From Vanrija pseudolonga (Eukaryota; Basidiomycota; Tremellomycetes; Trichosporonales; Trichosporonaceae), in contig NC_085849.1 in NCBI RefSeq assembly GCF_020906515.1, positions 558,001 through 622,000 on the forward strand: DNA of 64,000 bases, in the 5' to 3' direction. The position numbers and the translations under genes were made by a program. The number at the start of each line of letters is the position of its first letter. Position 1 is the stretch's first letter. Below the pieces are notes generated by a model. The model was given only the letters and a program-made list of their open reading frames with translations, did no database searches and had not been told where the DNA came from. Positions 1 through 9,602 of the stretch are shown here, piece after piece.

Positions 1-1057
1 GACCAGGACGACGCCAACCGCACCAAGCTCACCCGCCGAGCGCTGACGCGCGAGGAGATTGAGGAGGAGGACTTTGCCAACCTTGTCGCTGGGTCCGACT
101 CGGAGGATGACGACGCCGACTTTGAGGAAGACGAGGAGGCTGGCGAGAAGAAGATGACCAAGAAGCAGAAGATGAAGGAGCGCAAGGAGAAGCTCCGGGC
201 GCTCCTGCTCGGCGGGGACGACGACGAGACGGGCGATATCTGGGGCAAGGCTGGCAGCGCGTGGCAGGACGAGCTGGCCGACCTCAAGGAGGACAAGGCT
301 TCCAAGGGCAAGAAGGGCAAGAAGGGCGACGACGACGTCGAGATCACCTTCCGGCCTGGACTGTCGGTCGCCAAGGCCGCCGAGCCGGAGACGGACGACA
401 TGACCACGCTCGAGAAGTACCAGCGGCGGATGAAGGAGAAGAAGGCGAAGAAGAAGGAGGAGCTCGAGCTCAAGCGGGCCGAGAAGGAGGGACGCGACGG
501 CAAGAAGGTCGAGCGCAAGGCCGCCGACGACTTCTTCGGCGACGACGACTCTGGCGCCGAGGACGAGCCAGCGGTCGGCAAAGCCCGCTCGCCCGACCCA
601 GAGGACCTCGGGCTCGTCGACGACCCCACACACCACTTCAGCCTCAAGGACCACCTCGCGGCCGAGAAGGACGCCGGCAAGAAGAAGCGCAAGCGTAACA
701 AGAAGAAGGCGGCGCGCGAGGTCGAGCTCGGCCCAGAGGGCTTCAAGGTCGACGTGGCCGACCCGCGTTTCAGCGCCATGTACGACGAGGCATCGTTTGC
801 GCTCGACCCGACGCACCCCAAGTGAGTGGCCGGCGGTGGGAAATGAGCGTACGCTGACATACCAAAGGTTCCACGACTCGGCGGCCAACCGCGAGATCCT
901 CAAGAAGACGCGCGAGGGACACGCCGCCAAGCGCGACGCGCCGGGCACGGCTGGTGGTGCTGCCTCTGGCGAGCGCGACCTCGCCGAGCTCGCCGCTAGC
1001 GTCAAGCGCAAGATGGAGGGCGGCAGCAGCCGCAAGCGCAAGCGCTCAAAGAAGTAG
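1..1057 (+). CDS. ESF1: ESF1-like nucleolar pre-rRNA processing protein (3' part)
   Basis: The gene enters from the left edge in frame 1 and is read as exon 1..821, a 46-nt intron 822..867 (GTGAGT donor, CTGAC branch word, AAG acceptor) and exon 868..1057 ending in TAG. The visible part is very rich in Lys, Glu and Asp, with nucleolar-type basic runs and acidic stretches. It includes the ESF1 motif around 'TFRPGLS' and, just before and across the intron, the C-terminal NUC153-like block 'DPRFSAMYDEASFALDP' followed by 'FHDSAANREILKKTREGHAAK'. ESF1 proteins act in the nucleolus in 18S rRNA maturation (family knowledge). The conserved N-terminal half lies outside the window. The gene converges on SEC16, whose stop is under 100 bp away. 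Identification rests on the C-terminal block and composition. Confidence 0.88.
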
Positions 1058-1151
1058 AGTAGCCCGCATCCTAGAGTACTTGACTACATGCACTGTTACT
1101 GATTAATGATTGGCTATGGACTGGCATTGTCGCCGGTGTGATTGCTAGATC

Positions 1152-4100
1152 CTACTCCCCTCCTCCTTGGAACACATCCACATACTTGTTGGTCGCGCGT
1201 TTCTTCTTCGCCCCTGCGCCGGACGAAGGACGGCCCGGCGGCGGCCGTGTGAGCAGGTCGTCGAGCGACGGCGTGGCGGCCTTGGAAGGACCGCCAGGTG
1301 GTGGCGCGCTGCTCGGCGGCCGGGTTGGTGGGCCGCTGGGCGGTGCACCGCCCAGGCTGCTCGGCGCGCCAGAGGCCCGTCTCGACGCCGGTAGGTTGGC
1401 CGGGATGGGCGGTACTGGCGGGGGCGTGGCTGACGCCGCTCGGCCAGTGATCGCTTCCCGTGGGTTGTGAGACGGCGAGGCGGTCTGCGCGCGAGATGGC
1501 GGTGGCGGAGCCGCCTTGGGAGTCGCTGCGGCAGATTTGGCGCCCTTGACAACCCAACGCTTGAGGTCGGGGTCATACACCATGGAACTCGAGTCGCCGA
1601 GGTTGGCCTTGGTGTAGCCTGTTCCTCCGCTCTCGCCCTCCTTCTTCTTGCCGCCAAACCAGCCGCCAAACCAGCCAGCCTTCTCGGGCTTGCCATCAAG
1701 CGCCTTCTCGGACGTCGCTGGTGTCGAAGCGGCGGCAGGAGCAGCCTTGCCCTTGCCCTTGTCTGCAGGCTTGGGCTCGTAACTGTCACCGCCGTTCCCG
1801 TTCTTGTCCGTAACGACTGGTGTCTTGTTTCTCGACAGCGAGGAATTGCCCATGCCGAGGTCGTCGTCGTCGTCTTCTTCAAAGTCGTTGGCGGCCGGCT
1901 TGGGAGTGTAGTCGGACGCAGTGGGCGTCGGGCCCCCGCTGAATACGAGGTTGCCCATAGGGTTGATGAACTCTCCACCGTCGTCCCCGAGGTCAACAGA
2001 AGCAACAGTCGCCGGCTCATCGACAACGTCGTCGTTGCCTCCCCAGGGAGAGTATCCGCCACCGGTACCACTAGTGCCGGGCGTGAAGGCCATCGTTGGG
2101 TCGAGCATACTGTTGGCAGTGCTTGGTTGCGACATGTCAAGAGCCGATGGAGTACGCGAGATGGCACCGCTCGCCGCCGGGCTGATGGAACTGAAGTGCG
2201 AGAATGGTCCAACTGGCACATCCTTCTTCGCGGGTGACGCGGCGACCGGCTTGGCCGCCTCGGGGACCTCGTCCTCGCCCGCGATGAACTTGGTAAGGCG
2301 GCCCTCGATCCACGAGCCGAGCGTGGCGCTCGACTTGGACTTGCGTACGCCGAGACTGCTGGACGGGTTGACCGATGGCGTGCCAGTCAACCGCTCGATC
2401 AGGTCCTCCATGCTGGCCGCGAGGTGACGCTTGAGGCCCGAGGGCGAGTTCTTGGTCGGCTTGGAAGCCGCCTCAACCGAGTCGCAGTACTTGCGTGCGA
2501 GCTCGGTGTCACCGAGCTCAGCAGCCCGCCATGCGCGGTGCAGCTTGTAAGGCAGGAGCTGCGGAAGCGCGGGGTGCGGCACGTCGACGCCCTTGGGAGT
2601 GGGCACGAGGCTGCGGGCGTACTCTGCAATCTCGGCAAAGATCTCGCCATCTTCGTCGCGCGCATTCTCGACAAACATGATCTGGCGCTCGCCGGCTCCA
2701 GGCGACATGTCCGAGAAGGGAGAGTTGGGCGACAGGAGGAAGCAGATCTGCGCGATGTTGAACAGCCCGGCGCGGGCGAAGCGGCTTCCGAGCTCGTCGA
2801 GGCAGATGAGATCGGTCGCCTTACCGTTGAACACGACTGCCCCGATGACATCACGCCACTGGTCTGCGGACGGGTCGTCGGTGACGTTGGAGGCGGCGAA
2901 GAGGTCGTCGACGGTGCTGTTGCCGACGCCAGAGAAGACAGCGTACGCGGCCTTGAGTCCAGCGGTCTGCGTCGCGCCAAGGTCGGCGGCGGCGAAGCGC
3001 GAGACCATCTCGCGCCACAGAGCAGCGTCCACCGAGCTCGAGATGACGAGGGCGTGCGACCAGAGACCAGAGGTCGCCGCGTATTGCGCTGCCTCGCGCT
3101 TCTCTCCTGTGAGGAGCAGCGATGAAAGGTGCGCCAGTTGGGCAGGCGATGCACGGGCAGTGGTGGGGCCAGACTGCGCTCCGAGGCCGTTGGCCTGGGG
3201 TGCAGAAGGCTGCGAGGAGGCAGGGGGCTGGAAAGCGCTCCGCCATGCCGCCTCCGCCTCAGGAGCGCCAAAGACGCGGCCGTTGCCCTGGATGAAAGCA
3301 GTGAGTACGCGGACGATGACGAGCTTGGCCTCCTCCTCGCGGCGAGCGGCGCTGGCAGACAATTTGAGGTAAGGCAAGCCGCGCTCAATCTCGTCTGCGC
3401 GGGTTGTGAGGTACGTTAAAACGGCTTCGCGCTTCTTCTTCTCGCCGGCGGCGCCACGGGGAGCCGAGGTGTCGAACACCAGCGGGCCGGGGAATACGGT
3501 CTCGTTGGAGCCGAGCGCAGTCTTCTCCGCGACTTCCTCGACAGGGCGGATCGTCACGCGGCCACGGTGTGAGCCATAGCCGTAAACAGCGCCGTCCGCC
3601 GGGCTGTCGGCCTCGGCACCACCGGGGAACGCGGTGACAAGGACACCGCCAAACCCAAAGGTCGCGATGGGGACATTGCGTGCAGCAGGGGTGCAACGAC
3701 CAAGCGGGTCCTCTGAGACTGGGAGTTGCTCGAGCACCTGCTGAGGAACGTACGTCGGGTCGGCCGGACCTGTCGGTTGGAAGTAGTTGGGCTGCTGGGT
3801 TGAGGGGCCAAACGTCGCCTGCGGGGATACAGTGCGTGGGCCGTACGGGTCGAGCGCCGGCGAATAGAGGCCCTCGGTGGCGTTGTTGTTCGACGGAGGT
3901 GCGTAAGGTGAAGGCTCGTATGTGTTCGACTGGGTGCCTGGGTAAGGCGAGTACGGGCTGTACTCTTCCGTCCTGGCGCTAACCGGCGTGAAGCCTGCGC
4001 TGACATTGCGCTGGTGCGTCGGCGCATACGGGTCGCCACTGACGTTGCGCTGATGTGTCGGAGCGTAGGGGTCACCACTCACATTGCGCTGCTGTGGCGG

Positions 4101-7100
4101 CGCGTACGGGTCGGCTCCGTTCTGAGACGTCTGCGACGTCCAAGAAGGCTTGGACGCATGTCCCCGCTGACTTTGCGGCGGCTGCGATGCGTGCGCGGGC
4201 TTGCCATCGTACGGGTTGTAGTCGTTCGAGCGCGCAGCAGGAGCTGGGGCATACGGGTTGTAGTCGTTTGTCTGCGCGGACGACGCCGAAGGACCGTACG
4301 GGTTGTAGTCGTCGGCGGGCGCTGGCTGGGCAGGTGGAGCACTGACAGGGGCATACGGGTCCTCGGCGTAGGGGTCGTCGACAGGCAGCGTCGCTTGCAC
4401 ATGCTCCTTGGGCGCCTGGATCGGGACTGGCTCGAAGCTCGGGCGACGGTTGTCGGACGGCGGGGCGTCGAGGGGAGTGTACGCTTGCACCGAGGGAGTG
4501 CGCTTGGGGGGCAGCGAGGCAGGCTTGGGTGAAGCCTGACGGGCAGGCTCGTACTGCGGCCGCGAGGGTGGTCTTTGAGGAGGTAGCGGGGGTGGCTGCG
4601 ATGGGTACTGTGTGGGCTGCTGGGCGGGCTGCGGGGGAGGAACGTACGGCGCTGGCTCATAGCCTGACTGAGCCGGCTCGGGGACATGAGGTTCGTAGCC
4701 AGACGGCGGGGAGACAGCCTTGGCAACGCTCTCACGACGTGGTGGGGCCGAGATCGGCTGGCCACCTTCCTCGTCGTCCCAGGATCCACCAGCACCTCCC
4801 TCGGGGTCAAAGTCGTCCTGACTCGGGGCTTGGCGCTCAGGCAGTACGTGGGCCCCGTGCAGGGCTCCCGACAGAGACGGCAGGGTCGACTCGTTGCGCA
4901 GAGGCGAGGGGACCAGAGGTGGCGCCGTGTGCGACGACGACACTCTTCGCAAAGGTGCACCGAGGCCAGGAGAGGGGCCTCGCTGCGGTGGCCACGCGCT
5001 GGGCGGCGGCGAGACTGACGCATTGCGCTGCGGAGAAGCTACGCGCGGGGGAGGGCTCCTGGAGACGGGAGGCGGAGCAAACGCTGGCGACTTTGATGCG
5101 CCACGCGATGGGCCGCGGGGTGGCGGCGGGAGGGACGCTCCGGCCGGTGGTGGCGGTGGTGGTGCTGCTTCGTGCTGCGACGGCAGAGGGGGCGGCTGGA
5201 ATGACGGCGACCCTTGCTGAGGCGGCGGCTGGAACGCAGGCGGCGCTCCCTGCGGCGGCCGGCTCGACGGCGGTGGCTGGAACTCGGCCGGAATGGGCGG
5301 CACAGGAGGCACTGGAGGAACACCGGCGTGGGGAGCCCCAGCTGGCGGTGGGGGCGCAAAGACTGGCTTGGAGGCGTGCCTCGAGTTTGGTCGCGAGGGT
5401 GGGCGCATTGGGGGGTCAAACGACGTCTTGGGAGGAGGCTGCGTTTGAGTCGATGGCGGCAGCCGTTTGGGTGGGCCAGTTGGCGGCGAGAGTGGCAGCG
5501 CAGCGGTATGAGAGACGGGCGAGTAGCCGGTTGGGGCGTAACCAGTTGGCTGGGCCACGGCCGCTGGAGGCGGCGTGTTCCTGACGACGATAGGTGGGTC
5601 GTACGCGTTGTTGGCGCCGGTCGAGGGGATGCGCGCTGGGGGCGACAGCGGCCTGTCGTTGGACGAGGGGGCGCGCTGCGATGACGGGCGGCCCTTGGGC
5701 GGCCCGGCCGGAGGCGCTGGGGGCGGAGCAGCGTTGTTGAACGGCGCGTTCGGTAGAGGAGGAGGGGCGACAGGCTCCACTGGCGTGACGATGGGCGCGG
5801 CGCGAATGAAGCTCTTCTGCGGCTTGAGAGGCGGCGGGTCGTACGCGTTGGACGAGACGCGCTTGGGCTGCGGCCTGGGCTCTGGCGCTTTCTTGGGCGA
5901 CACGGGCGACGTGATGCCTGGCTGAGGAGCGTACGGGTCGTAGGCCGCAGCCGTGTTGACTGGCGGGGCGTACCCCGTCGGCGTGTATGCGGACTGCTGA
6001 GGCGCGTATGGGGATGGCGCCTGAATCGGAGCATAGGCGTTCACACCAGCAGCAGGTGAGAAGGTACCGGGCTGCTGGAAACCAGGGGTGTAGAGCGCTC
6101 CCGGCTGCTGAGCAGGGGTGTACGGGTTCGGCTGCGGTGCCGGGGCCGGCTTCTTCACTGGCGCATATGGGTCCGCAGGTGCCGGGGCGTAGGGGTTCGC
6201 AGCAGGTGCCGGCGCGTACGGGTTGGCAGCTGGTGCAGGCGCGTAGGCGTTGGAGGCGACAGCAGCGGCACCGATACCGGCCGCAGCGGCGGCGAGGGCA
6301 GCGGCGGTCGCCACAGCCGATTGCGACTCCGGCTCGGGCGTGCGCCTTGCCGCATTCTCGGATTGCGCTGGCGCCAAAGTTGCCGAGGTATCGGGGGCCG
6401 CGTTCCAGGCTGAATCGCCCACCATGGACTGGCGAACGGCCTCGCGCTCCTCTTCCGTGTACCAGTGCCAGTTGCCGTCGTCGTCGTACCATCCATCAGG
6501 GATCTCGAACGGCTCCTCATCGTCCATCGTAGCGAGGTTGCTGCGTTTGTCGGCTTGCCTGCCAAAATCGAGCGTGTCGTCGTTGGAGGTGTCGACGAGC
6601 CAGTCATCATCGCCAGCAAACATGCTGTGGATAGACGTGTTGGCAGCGGCCTCCGGCTCGTTCCGCCCGGCTTTTCCGGGGCCCGTGCTGGGGGCACCTG
6701 CATCCTGTTGCAGAGCTTCTGGTTGGCCAATGTCGAAGGCGACCTCCTCTGAATCATCGATGAACAGAGCCGCGGCGGACGACGACATCGGCTGAGGCGG
6801 CTGAGGTGCCGTAACCCCCTCGACCTTGGCAACCGTAGACGACAGATCGACAGCGCCGTCTGCGACGTCCATGTTCGTGGGAATGTCGAACGCGATGGAT
6901 TCGACGTCGTCGCTGAAGAGGGCCGCAGCAGAGGTGCCATCGCCATGCGGGGCGTAGGCTGGCTTCTCACGCTGTGTATTGATGTCGAACACGCCTTGAT
7001 CGGCATCAGAAGTAAACAAGGCGTTTGCGTCGTTTGTCGCCTCGATAGCATCAGGCATGTCAAATGCGGCCTCCTCAGCGTCGTCCGTGAATAGAGCGGA

Positions 7101-9602
7101 CGCCGCCGTTGGTGCGGGCTGCTGGTCGGGAAGAGGAGCAGGGTCAGACCGAATCCAGTCGGCAGGGATGCCACGAACCGCAGGCCTAGCGGCCTTCAAC
7201 AGGCTCGTGTCTTCCTCTACATCGGGGATATCGAACGCGGCGGACTCGGCGTCGTCAGTGAAAAGAGCCGAGGCATGGATCGGACCAGACTCTTGGTCTG
7301 GGATGGGTGCGGGGTCGGAGCGCACCCAGCCGGCTGGCGCGGTGCCAACAGCAACTCCAGTCTCCTGAGCCTGTGGTGGTGATGGGTCGACTGCTGTGGG
7401 TACAGCAACCCTGGTCTGTCCCTGCAGGAGGCTCGTGTCCTCCTCCACATCGGGGATGCCGAACGCGGCAGACTCTGCGTCGTCGGTGAACAACGCGGAG
7501 GCGTGAATCGGGCCGCCCTCCTGGTCGGGGATCGGAGCAGGGTCGGAGCGCACCCAGTCAGCTGGGATGTTGGCCGCGGCTTGAGGGGTGCTCTTCTGGT
7601 TCAGAAGCGAGGTGTCCTCCTCGACATCGGGAACACCAAACGCGGCTGTTTCGGCATCGTCAGAGAAAAGAGCGGAGGCGTGGACCGGTCCGCCTTCCTG
7701 GTCCGGAATCGGCGCTGGGTCTGAACGGACCCAGTCGGCGGGGATGCCAGCAGCACGTTGAGAGGCTGCAGTCCGAGTTGGGGCAGGCTGAGTGGCAGCA
7801 GGCTGAGTGGCGACAGGCTGAGTCTTCAGTAGACTCGTGTCCTCCTCCACATCAGGAACACCAAACGCTGCCGTCTCAGCCTCATCAGAGAAGAGAGCAG
7901 ATGCGTGAACCGGACCTCCCTCCTGGTCTGGGATGGGCGCAGGGTCAGACGACACCCAGCCCGCTGGTGCGCTTCCAGCACCAACGCCTCCAACGTCCTG
8001 AGGAGCGGCCTGACGGGCCACCTTGCTCGCGGGTGGTGGGGGCGGGATGAGGCTTGTATCCTCCTCGACGTCGGGAACACCGAACGCGGCGGTCTCGGCG
8101 TCATCGGAGAACAGCGCAGAAGCGTGAACGGGGCCACCTTCCTGGTCGGGGATGGGGGCGGGGTTGGAGCGAGCCCAGTCTGCGGGGATAGTTGCTGGGG
8201 CGGGGGTGGCGCGTGACTTGGCAGCCGGAGTCGCGGCGGTCGCCTGGCCCTGGATGAGGCTCGTGTCTTCCTCGACGTCTGAGATGTCGAAAGCAGCCGA
8301 CTCGGCTTCGTCTGAGAAGAGCGCCGAGGCGTGGACAGGCCCTCCTTCCTGGTCTGGAATCGGGGCTGGGTCAGACGAAACCCAGCCAGCCGGTGCGCTT
8401 CCAGCACCAACACCTCCAACATCCTTGGGGGTTGGCGGGGCCTGGCTGGCGCGCGCCTTGGGTGGAGGCGGGATGAGGCTCGTGTCCTCTTCAACATCGG
8501 GAATGTCGAACGCAGCCGACTCAGCCTCGTCGCTGAACAGAGCCGAGGCGTGTACAGGACCAGACTCCTGGTCTGGGATCGGGGCCGGAGTGGAGCTCAC
8601 CCAGTCGGCGGGGATGTCGGGCTTTGGCTTGAAGTCGTCGTCCGCTGCGAAGCGGTCGACGTGGGCAGCATGAGCGTGAGTGGTGTGGACCGCCGGAGTA
8701 GCGGAAGCTGCGGGGACAACTGGAGCTGGGGCAGGGGCTGCTGGGGCAGGTGCCAGCGCCTCAATGACAGCAGGAGCGACCGTAGTTGCTGCCTTGGCTG
8801 TGATCGGCGCCGCCTCGTCAGCTCCGAGAGCCGCCTCCAGCGTCTGAGGCTCGCCGAAAGCCCCCTCCACAAAGTCGCTGTCAACAATCGGCTCTGCAGA
8901 GGGAAGGACCGACGTGGCAGGGTGCGTCTGCGCCTGTGGCCGTGGAGGTGCCTCGAACGTGTTGTCCTCGGGGTTGACGCTGATGTCGAAGGCGGCGTCC
9001 TCGGCGTCGTCCACGAACATGGCGCTGGCGTTGGGAGGGAGCGGCGCGGGGATGCCTTCCTCAGGGAGGAAGCCGGCGCCGGCCGAGCCACGCTGGCCAA
9101 AGTCGGGCTGCTCCTCGCCGGCGGGCAAGAGTGGGGCTGTGATGGGAACTGGGGGAGGTTTAGCCGACTCTTGCGCAGTGAGCTGGGCAGCTGCCTGAGG
9201 AGCGGCCTCGCGCTTGAGCTCCTCAGCCAGGCCGTTGAGGTCCTTCTGGGTCGGGGCGTGGGATGCCGGGGGCCCAGGCAGGTTGACAGCAGCAAAGGTC
9301 GGCTCGGAGACGGTGACGGGTGTGCTTCCTCCACTCGTCGGCGTCGATGCGCCAGTCCCTGCGCCGCCGCCGCCAGCAGCAGCTTGCTTTGCGGCCGCTG
9401 CTTTGGCTCTTTGCTTGGCCTTCTTCTTCTTGTTCTTTGCCGAGGCCGATGATGGCGCGGCTGCTGGTGGGGGCTGGGTGGTGTTGCCGGTGGAGGCCGC
9501 CGGCGGTGGTGGTGGTGTTGGTGGTGATGGTGATGAGGCTTGGAGCGACTTTGAGCCACCTGCTGCTTTGGCCGCTGCAGGGGCGTTTTTGGGTGCGCTC
9601 AT
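1152..9602 (-). CDS. SEC16: COPII coat assembly protein SEC16 (2,816 aa, intronless)
   Basis: A single open frame of 2,816 codons. Sec16 is the peripheral scaffold of ER exit sites that organises COPII coat assembly (family knowledge). The order along the protein is: an Ala/Pro/Gln-rich N-terminus; a tandem array of acidic modules at about residues 330-870; a 'WYDDDGNWHWYTEEE' block near residue 1045; long Pro/Tyr-rich disordered stretches with NPYAPAPAA, DPYAP and DYNPYAP repeats; then the conserved Sec16 region, which starts around 'EDPLGRCTPAARNVP' (about residue 1965) and continues through the helical block with 'LLLTGEKREAAQYAATSGLW'. The C-terminus ends close to 'KYVDVF', as is usual for fungal Sec16. 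It is longer than yeast Sec16 (about 2,200 aa), the excess lying in the repeats. The gene is divergent from the cyclin gene across 1.4-1.5 kb. The start is the first ATG of the frame; a later start is possible but would only trim disordered sequence. Confidence 0.93.
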   Translation of the reverse strand: MSAPKNAPAAAKAAGGSKSLQASSPSPPTPPPPPAASTGNTTQPPPAAAPSSASAKNKKKKAKQRAKAAAAKQAAAGGGGAGTGASTPTSGGSTPVTVSEPTFAAVNLPGPPASHAPTQKDLNGLAEELKREAAPQAAAQLTAQESAKPPPVPITAPLLPAGEEQPDFGQRGSAGAGFLPEEGIPAPLPPNASAMFVDDAEDAAFDISVNPEDNTFEAPPRPQAQTHPATSVLPSAEPIVDSDFVEGAFGEPQTLEAALGADEAAPITAKAATTVAPAVIEALAPAPAAPAPAPVVPAASATPAVHTTHAHAAHVDRFAADDDFKPKPDIPADWVSSTPAPIPDQESGPVHASALFSDEAESAAFDIPDVEEDTSLIPPPPKARASQAPPTPKDVGGVGAGSAPAGWVSSDPAPIPDQEGGPVHASALFSDEAESAAFDISDVEEDTSLIQGQATAATPAAKSRATPAPATIPADWARSNPAPIPDQEGGPVHASALFSDDAETAAFGVPDVEEDTSLIPPPPPASKVARQAAPQDVGGVGAGSAPAGWVSSDPAPIPDQEGGPVHASALFSDEAETAAFGVPDVEEDTSLLKTQPVATQPAATQPAPTRTAASQRAAGIPADWVRSDPAPIPDQEGGPVHASALFSDDAETAAFGVPDVEEDTSLLNQKSTPQAAANIPADWVRSDPAPIPDQEGGPIHASALFTDDAESAAFGIPDVEEDTSLLQGQTRVAVPTAVDPSPPQAQETGVAVGTAPAGWVRSDPAPIPDQESGPIHASALFTDDAESAAFDIPDVEEDTSLLKAARPAVRGIPADWIRSDPAPLPDQQPAPTAASALFTDDAEEAAFDMPDAIEATNDANALFTSDADQGVFDINTQREKPAYAPHGDGTSAAALFSDDVESIAFDIPTNMDVADGAVDLSSTVAKVEGVTAPQPPQPMSSSAAALFIDDSEEVAFDIGQPEALQQDAGAPSTGPGKAGRNEPEAAANTSIHSMFAGDDDWLVDTSNDDTLDFGRQADKRSNLATMDDEEPFEIPDGWYDDDGNWHWYTEEEREAVRQSMVGDSAWNAAPDTSATLAPAQSENAARRTPEPESQSAVATAAALAAAAAGIGAAAVASNAYAPAPAANPYAPAPAANPYAPAPADPYAPVKKPAPAPQPNPYTPAQQPGALYTPGFQQPGTFSPAAGVNAYAPIQAPSPYAPQQSAYTPTGYAPPVNTAAAYDPYAPQPGITSPVSPKKAPEPRPQPKRVSSNAYDPPPLKPQKSFIRAAPIVTPVEPVAPPPLPNAPFNNAAPPPAPPAGPPKGRPSSQRAPSSNDRPLSPPARIPSTGANNAYDPPIVVRNTPPPAAVAQPTGYAPTGYSPVSHTAALPLSPPTGPPKRLPPSTQTQPPPKTSFDPPMRPPSRPNSRHASKPVFAPPPPAGAPHAGVPPVPPVPPIPAEFQPPPSSRPPQGAPPAFQPPPQQGSPSFQPPPLPSQHEAAPPPPPPAGASLPPPPRGPSRGASKSPAFAPPPVSRSPPPRVASPQRNASVSPPPSAWPPQRGPSPGLGAPLRRVSSSHTAPPLVPSPLRNESTLPSLSGALHGAHVLPERQAPSQDDFDPEGGAGGSWDDEEGGQPISAPPRRESVAKAVSPPSGYEPHVPEPAQSGYEPAPYVPPPQPAQQPTQYPSQPPPLPPQRPPSRPQYEPARQASPKPASLPPKRTPSVQAYTPLDAPPSDNRRPSFEPVPIQAPKEHVQATLPVDDPYAEDPYAPVSAPPAQPAPADDYNPYGPSASSAQTNDYNPYAPAPAARSNDYNPYDGKPAHASQPPQSQRGHASKPSWTSQTSQNGADPYAPPQQRNVSGDPYAPTHQRNVSGDPYAPTHQRNVSAGFTPVSARTEEYSPYSPYPGTQSNTYEPSPYAPPSNNNATEGLYSPALDPYGPRTVSPQATFGPSTQQPNYFQPTGPADPTYVPQQVLEQLPVSEDPLGRCTPAARNVPIATFGFGGVLVTAFPGGAEADSPADGAVYGYGSHRGRVTIRPVEEVAEKTALGSNETVFPGPLVFDTSAPRGAAGEKKKREAVLTYLTTRADEIERGLPYLKLSASAARREEEAKLVIVRVLTAFIQGNGRVFGAPEAEAAWRSAFQPPASSQPSAPQANGLGAQSGPTTARASPAQLAHLSSLLLTGEKREAAQYAATSGLWSHALVISSSVDAALWREMVSRFAAADLGATQTAGLKAAYAVFSGVGNSTVDDLFAASNVTDDPSADQWRDVIGAVVFNGKATDLICLDELGSRFARAGLFNIAQICFLLSPNSPFSDMSPGAGERQIMFVENARDEDGEIFAEIAEYARSLVPTPKGVDVPHPALPQLLPYKLHRAWRAAELGDTELARKYCDSVEAASKPTKNSPSGLKRHLAASMEDLIERLTGTPSVNPSSSLGVRKSKSSATLGSWIEGRLTKFIAGEDEVPEAAKPVAASPAKKDVPVGPFSHFSSISPAASGAISRTPSALDMSQPSTANSMLDPTMAFTPGTSGTGGGYSPWGGNDDVVDEPATVASVDLGDDGGEFINPMGNLVFSGGPTPTASDYTPKPAANDFEEDDDDDLGMGNSSLSRNKTPVVTDKNGNGGDSYEPKPADKGKGKAAPAAASTPATSEKALDGKPEKAGWFGGWFGGKKKEGESGGTGYTKANLGDSSSMVYDPDLKRWVVKGAKSAAATPKAAPPPPSRAQTASPSHNPREAITGRAASATPPPVPPIPANLPASRRASGAPSSLGGAPPSGPPTRPPSSAPPPGGPSKAATPSLDDLLTRPPPGRPSSGAGAKKKRATNKYVDVFQGGGE
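3990..4110 (-). repeat. Triple 39-bp in-frame tandem repeat in SEC16
   Basis: Three nearly identical in-frame units encode the peptide 'QRNVSGDPYAPTH'-type repeats in the Tyr/Pro-rich part of SEC16. The units differ mostly at synonymous positions, so the period has been kept in frame while the DNA has begun to diverge. Confidence 0.8.
6990..8620 (-). repeat. Tandem acidic module array inside SEC16
   Basis: Eight full modules of about 47 residues lie in tandem within the SEC16 frame. Each runs from a Trp-containing lead (IPADW or AGW), through 'DPAPIPDQEGGPVHASALF', to 'DDAExAAFDIPDVEEDTSL'. The modules are separated by variable Pro/Ala/Gln linkers, so the DNA period is uneven (roughly 160-240 bp). 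Leads of the IPADW and AGW types are mixed along the array. At least three shorter copies of the ALFxDDAExxAFDI core follow toward about 6740, and one precedes it near 9000. Copies 2-5 are nearly identical, suggesting recent expansion or gene conversion. Confidence 0.9.

Noticed and set aside
51-51. Missing start of the ESF1-like gene as evidence of truncation
   Set aside because: The frame is simply cut by the window edge.
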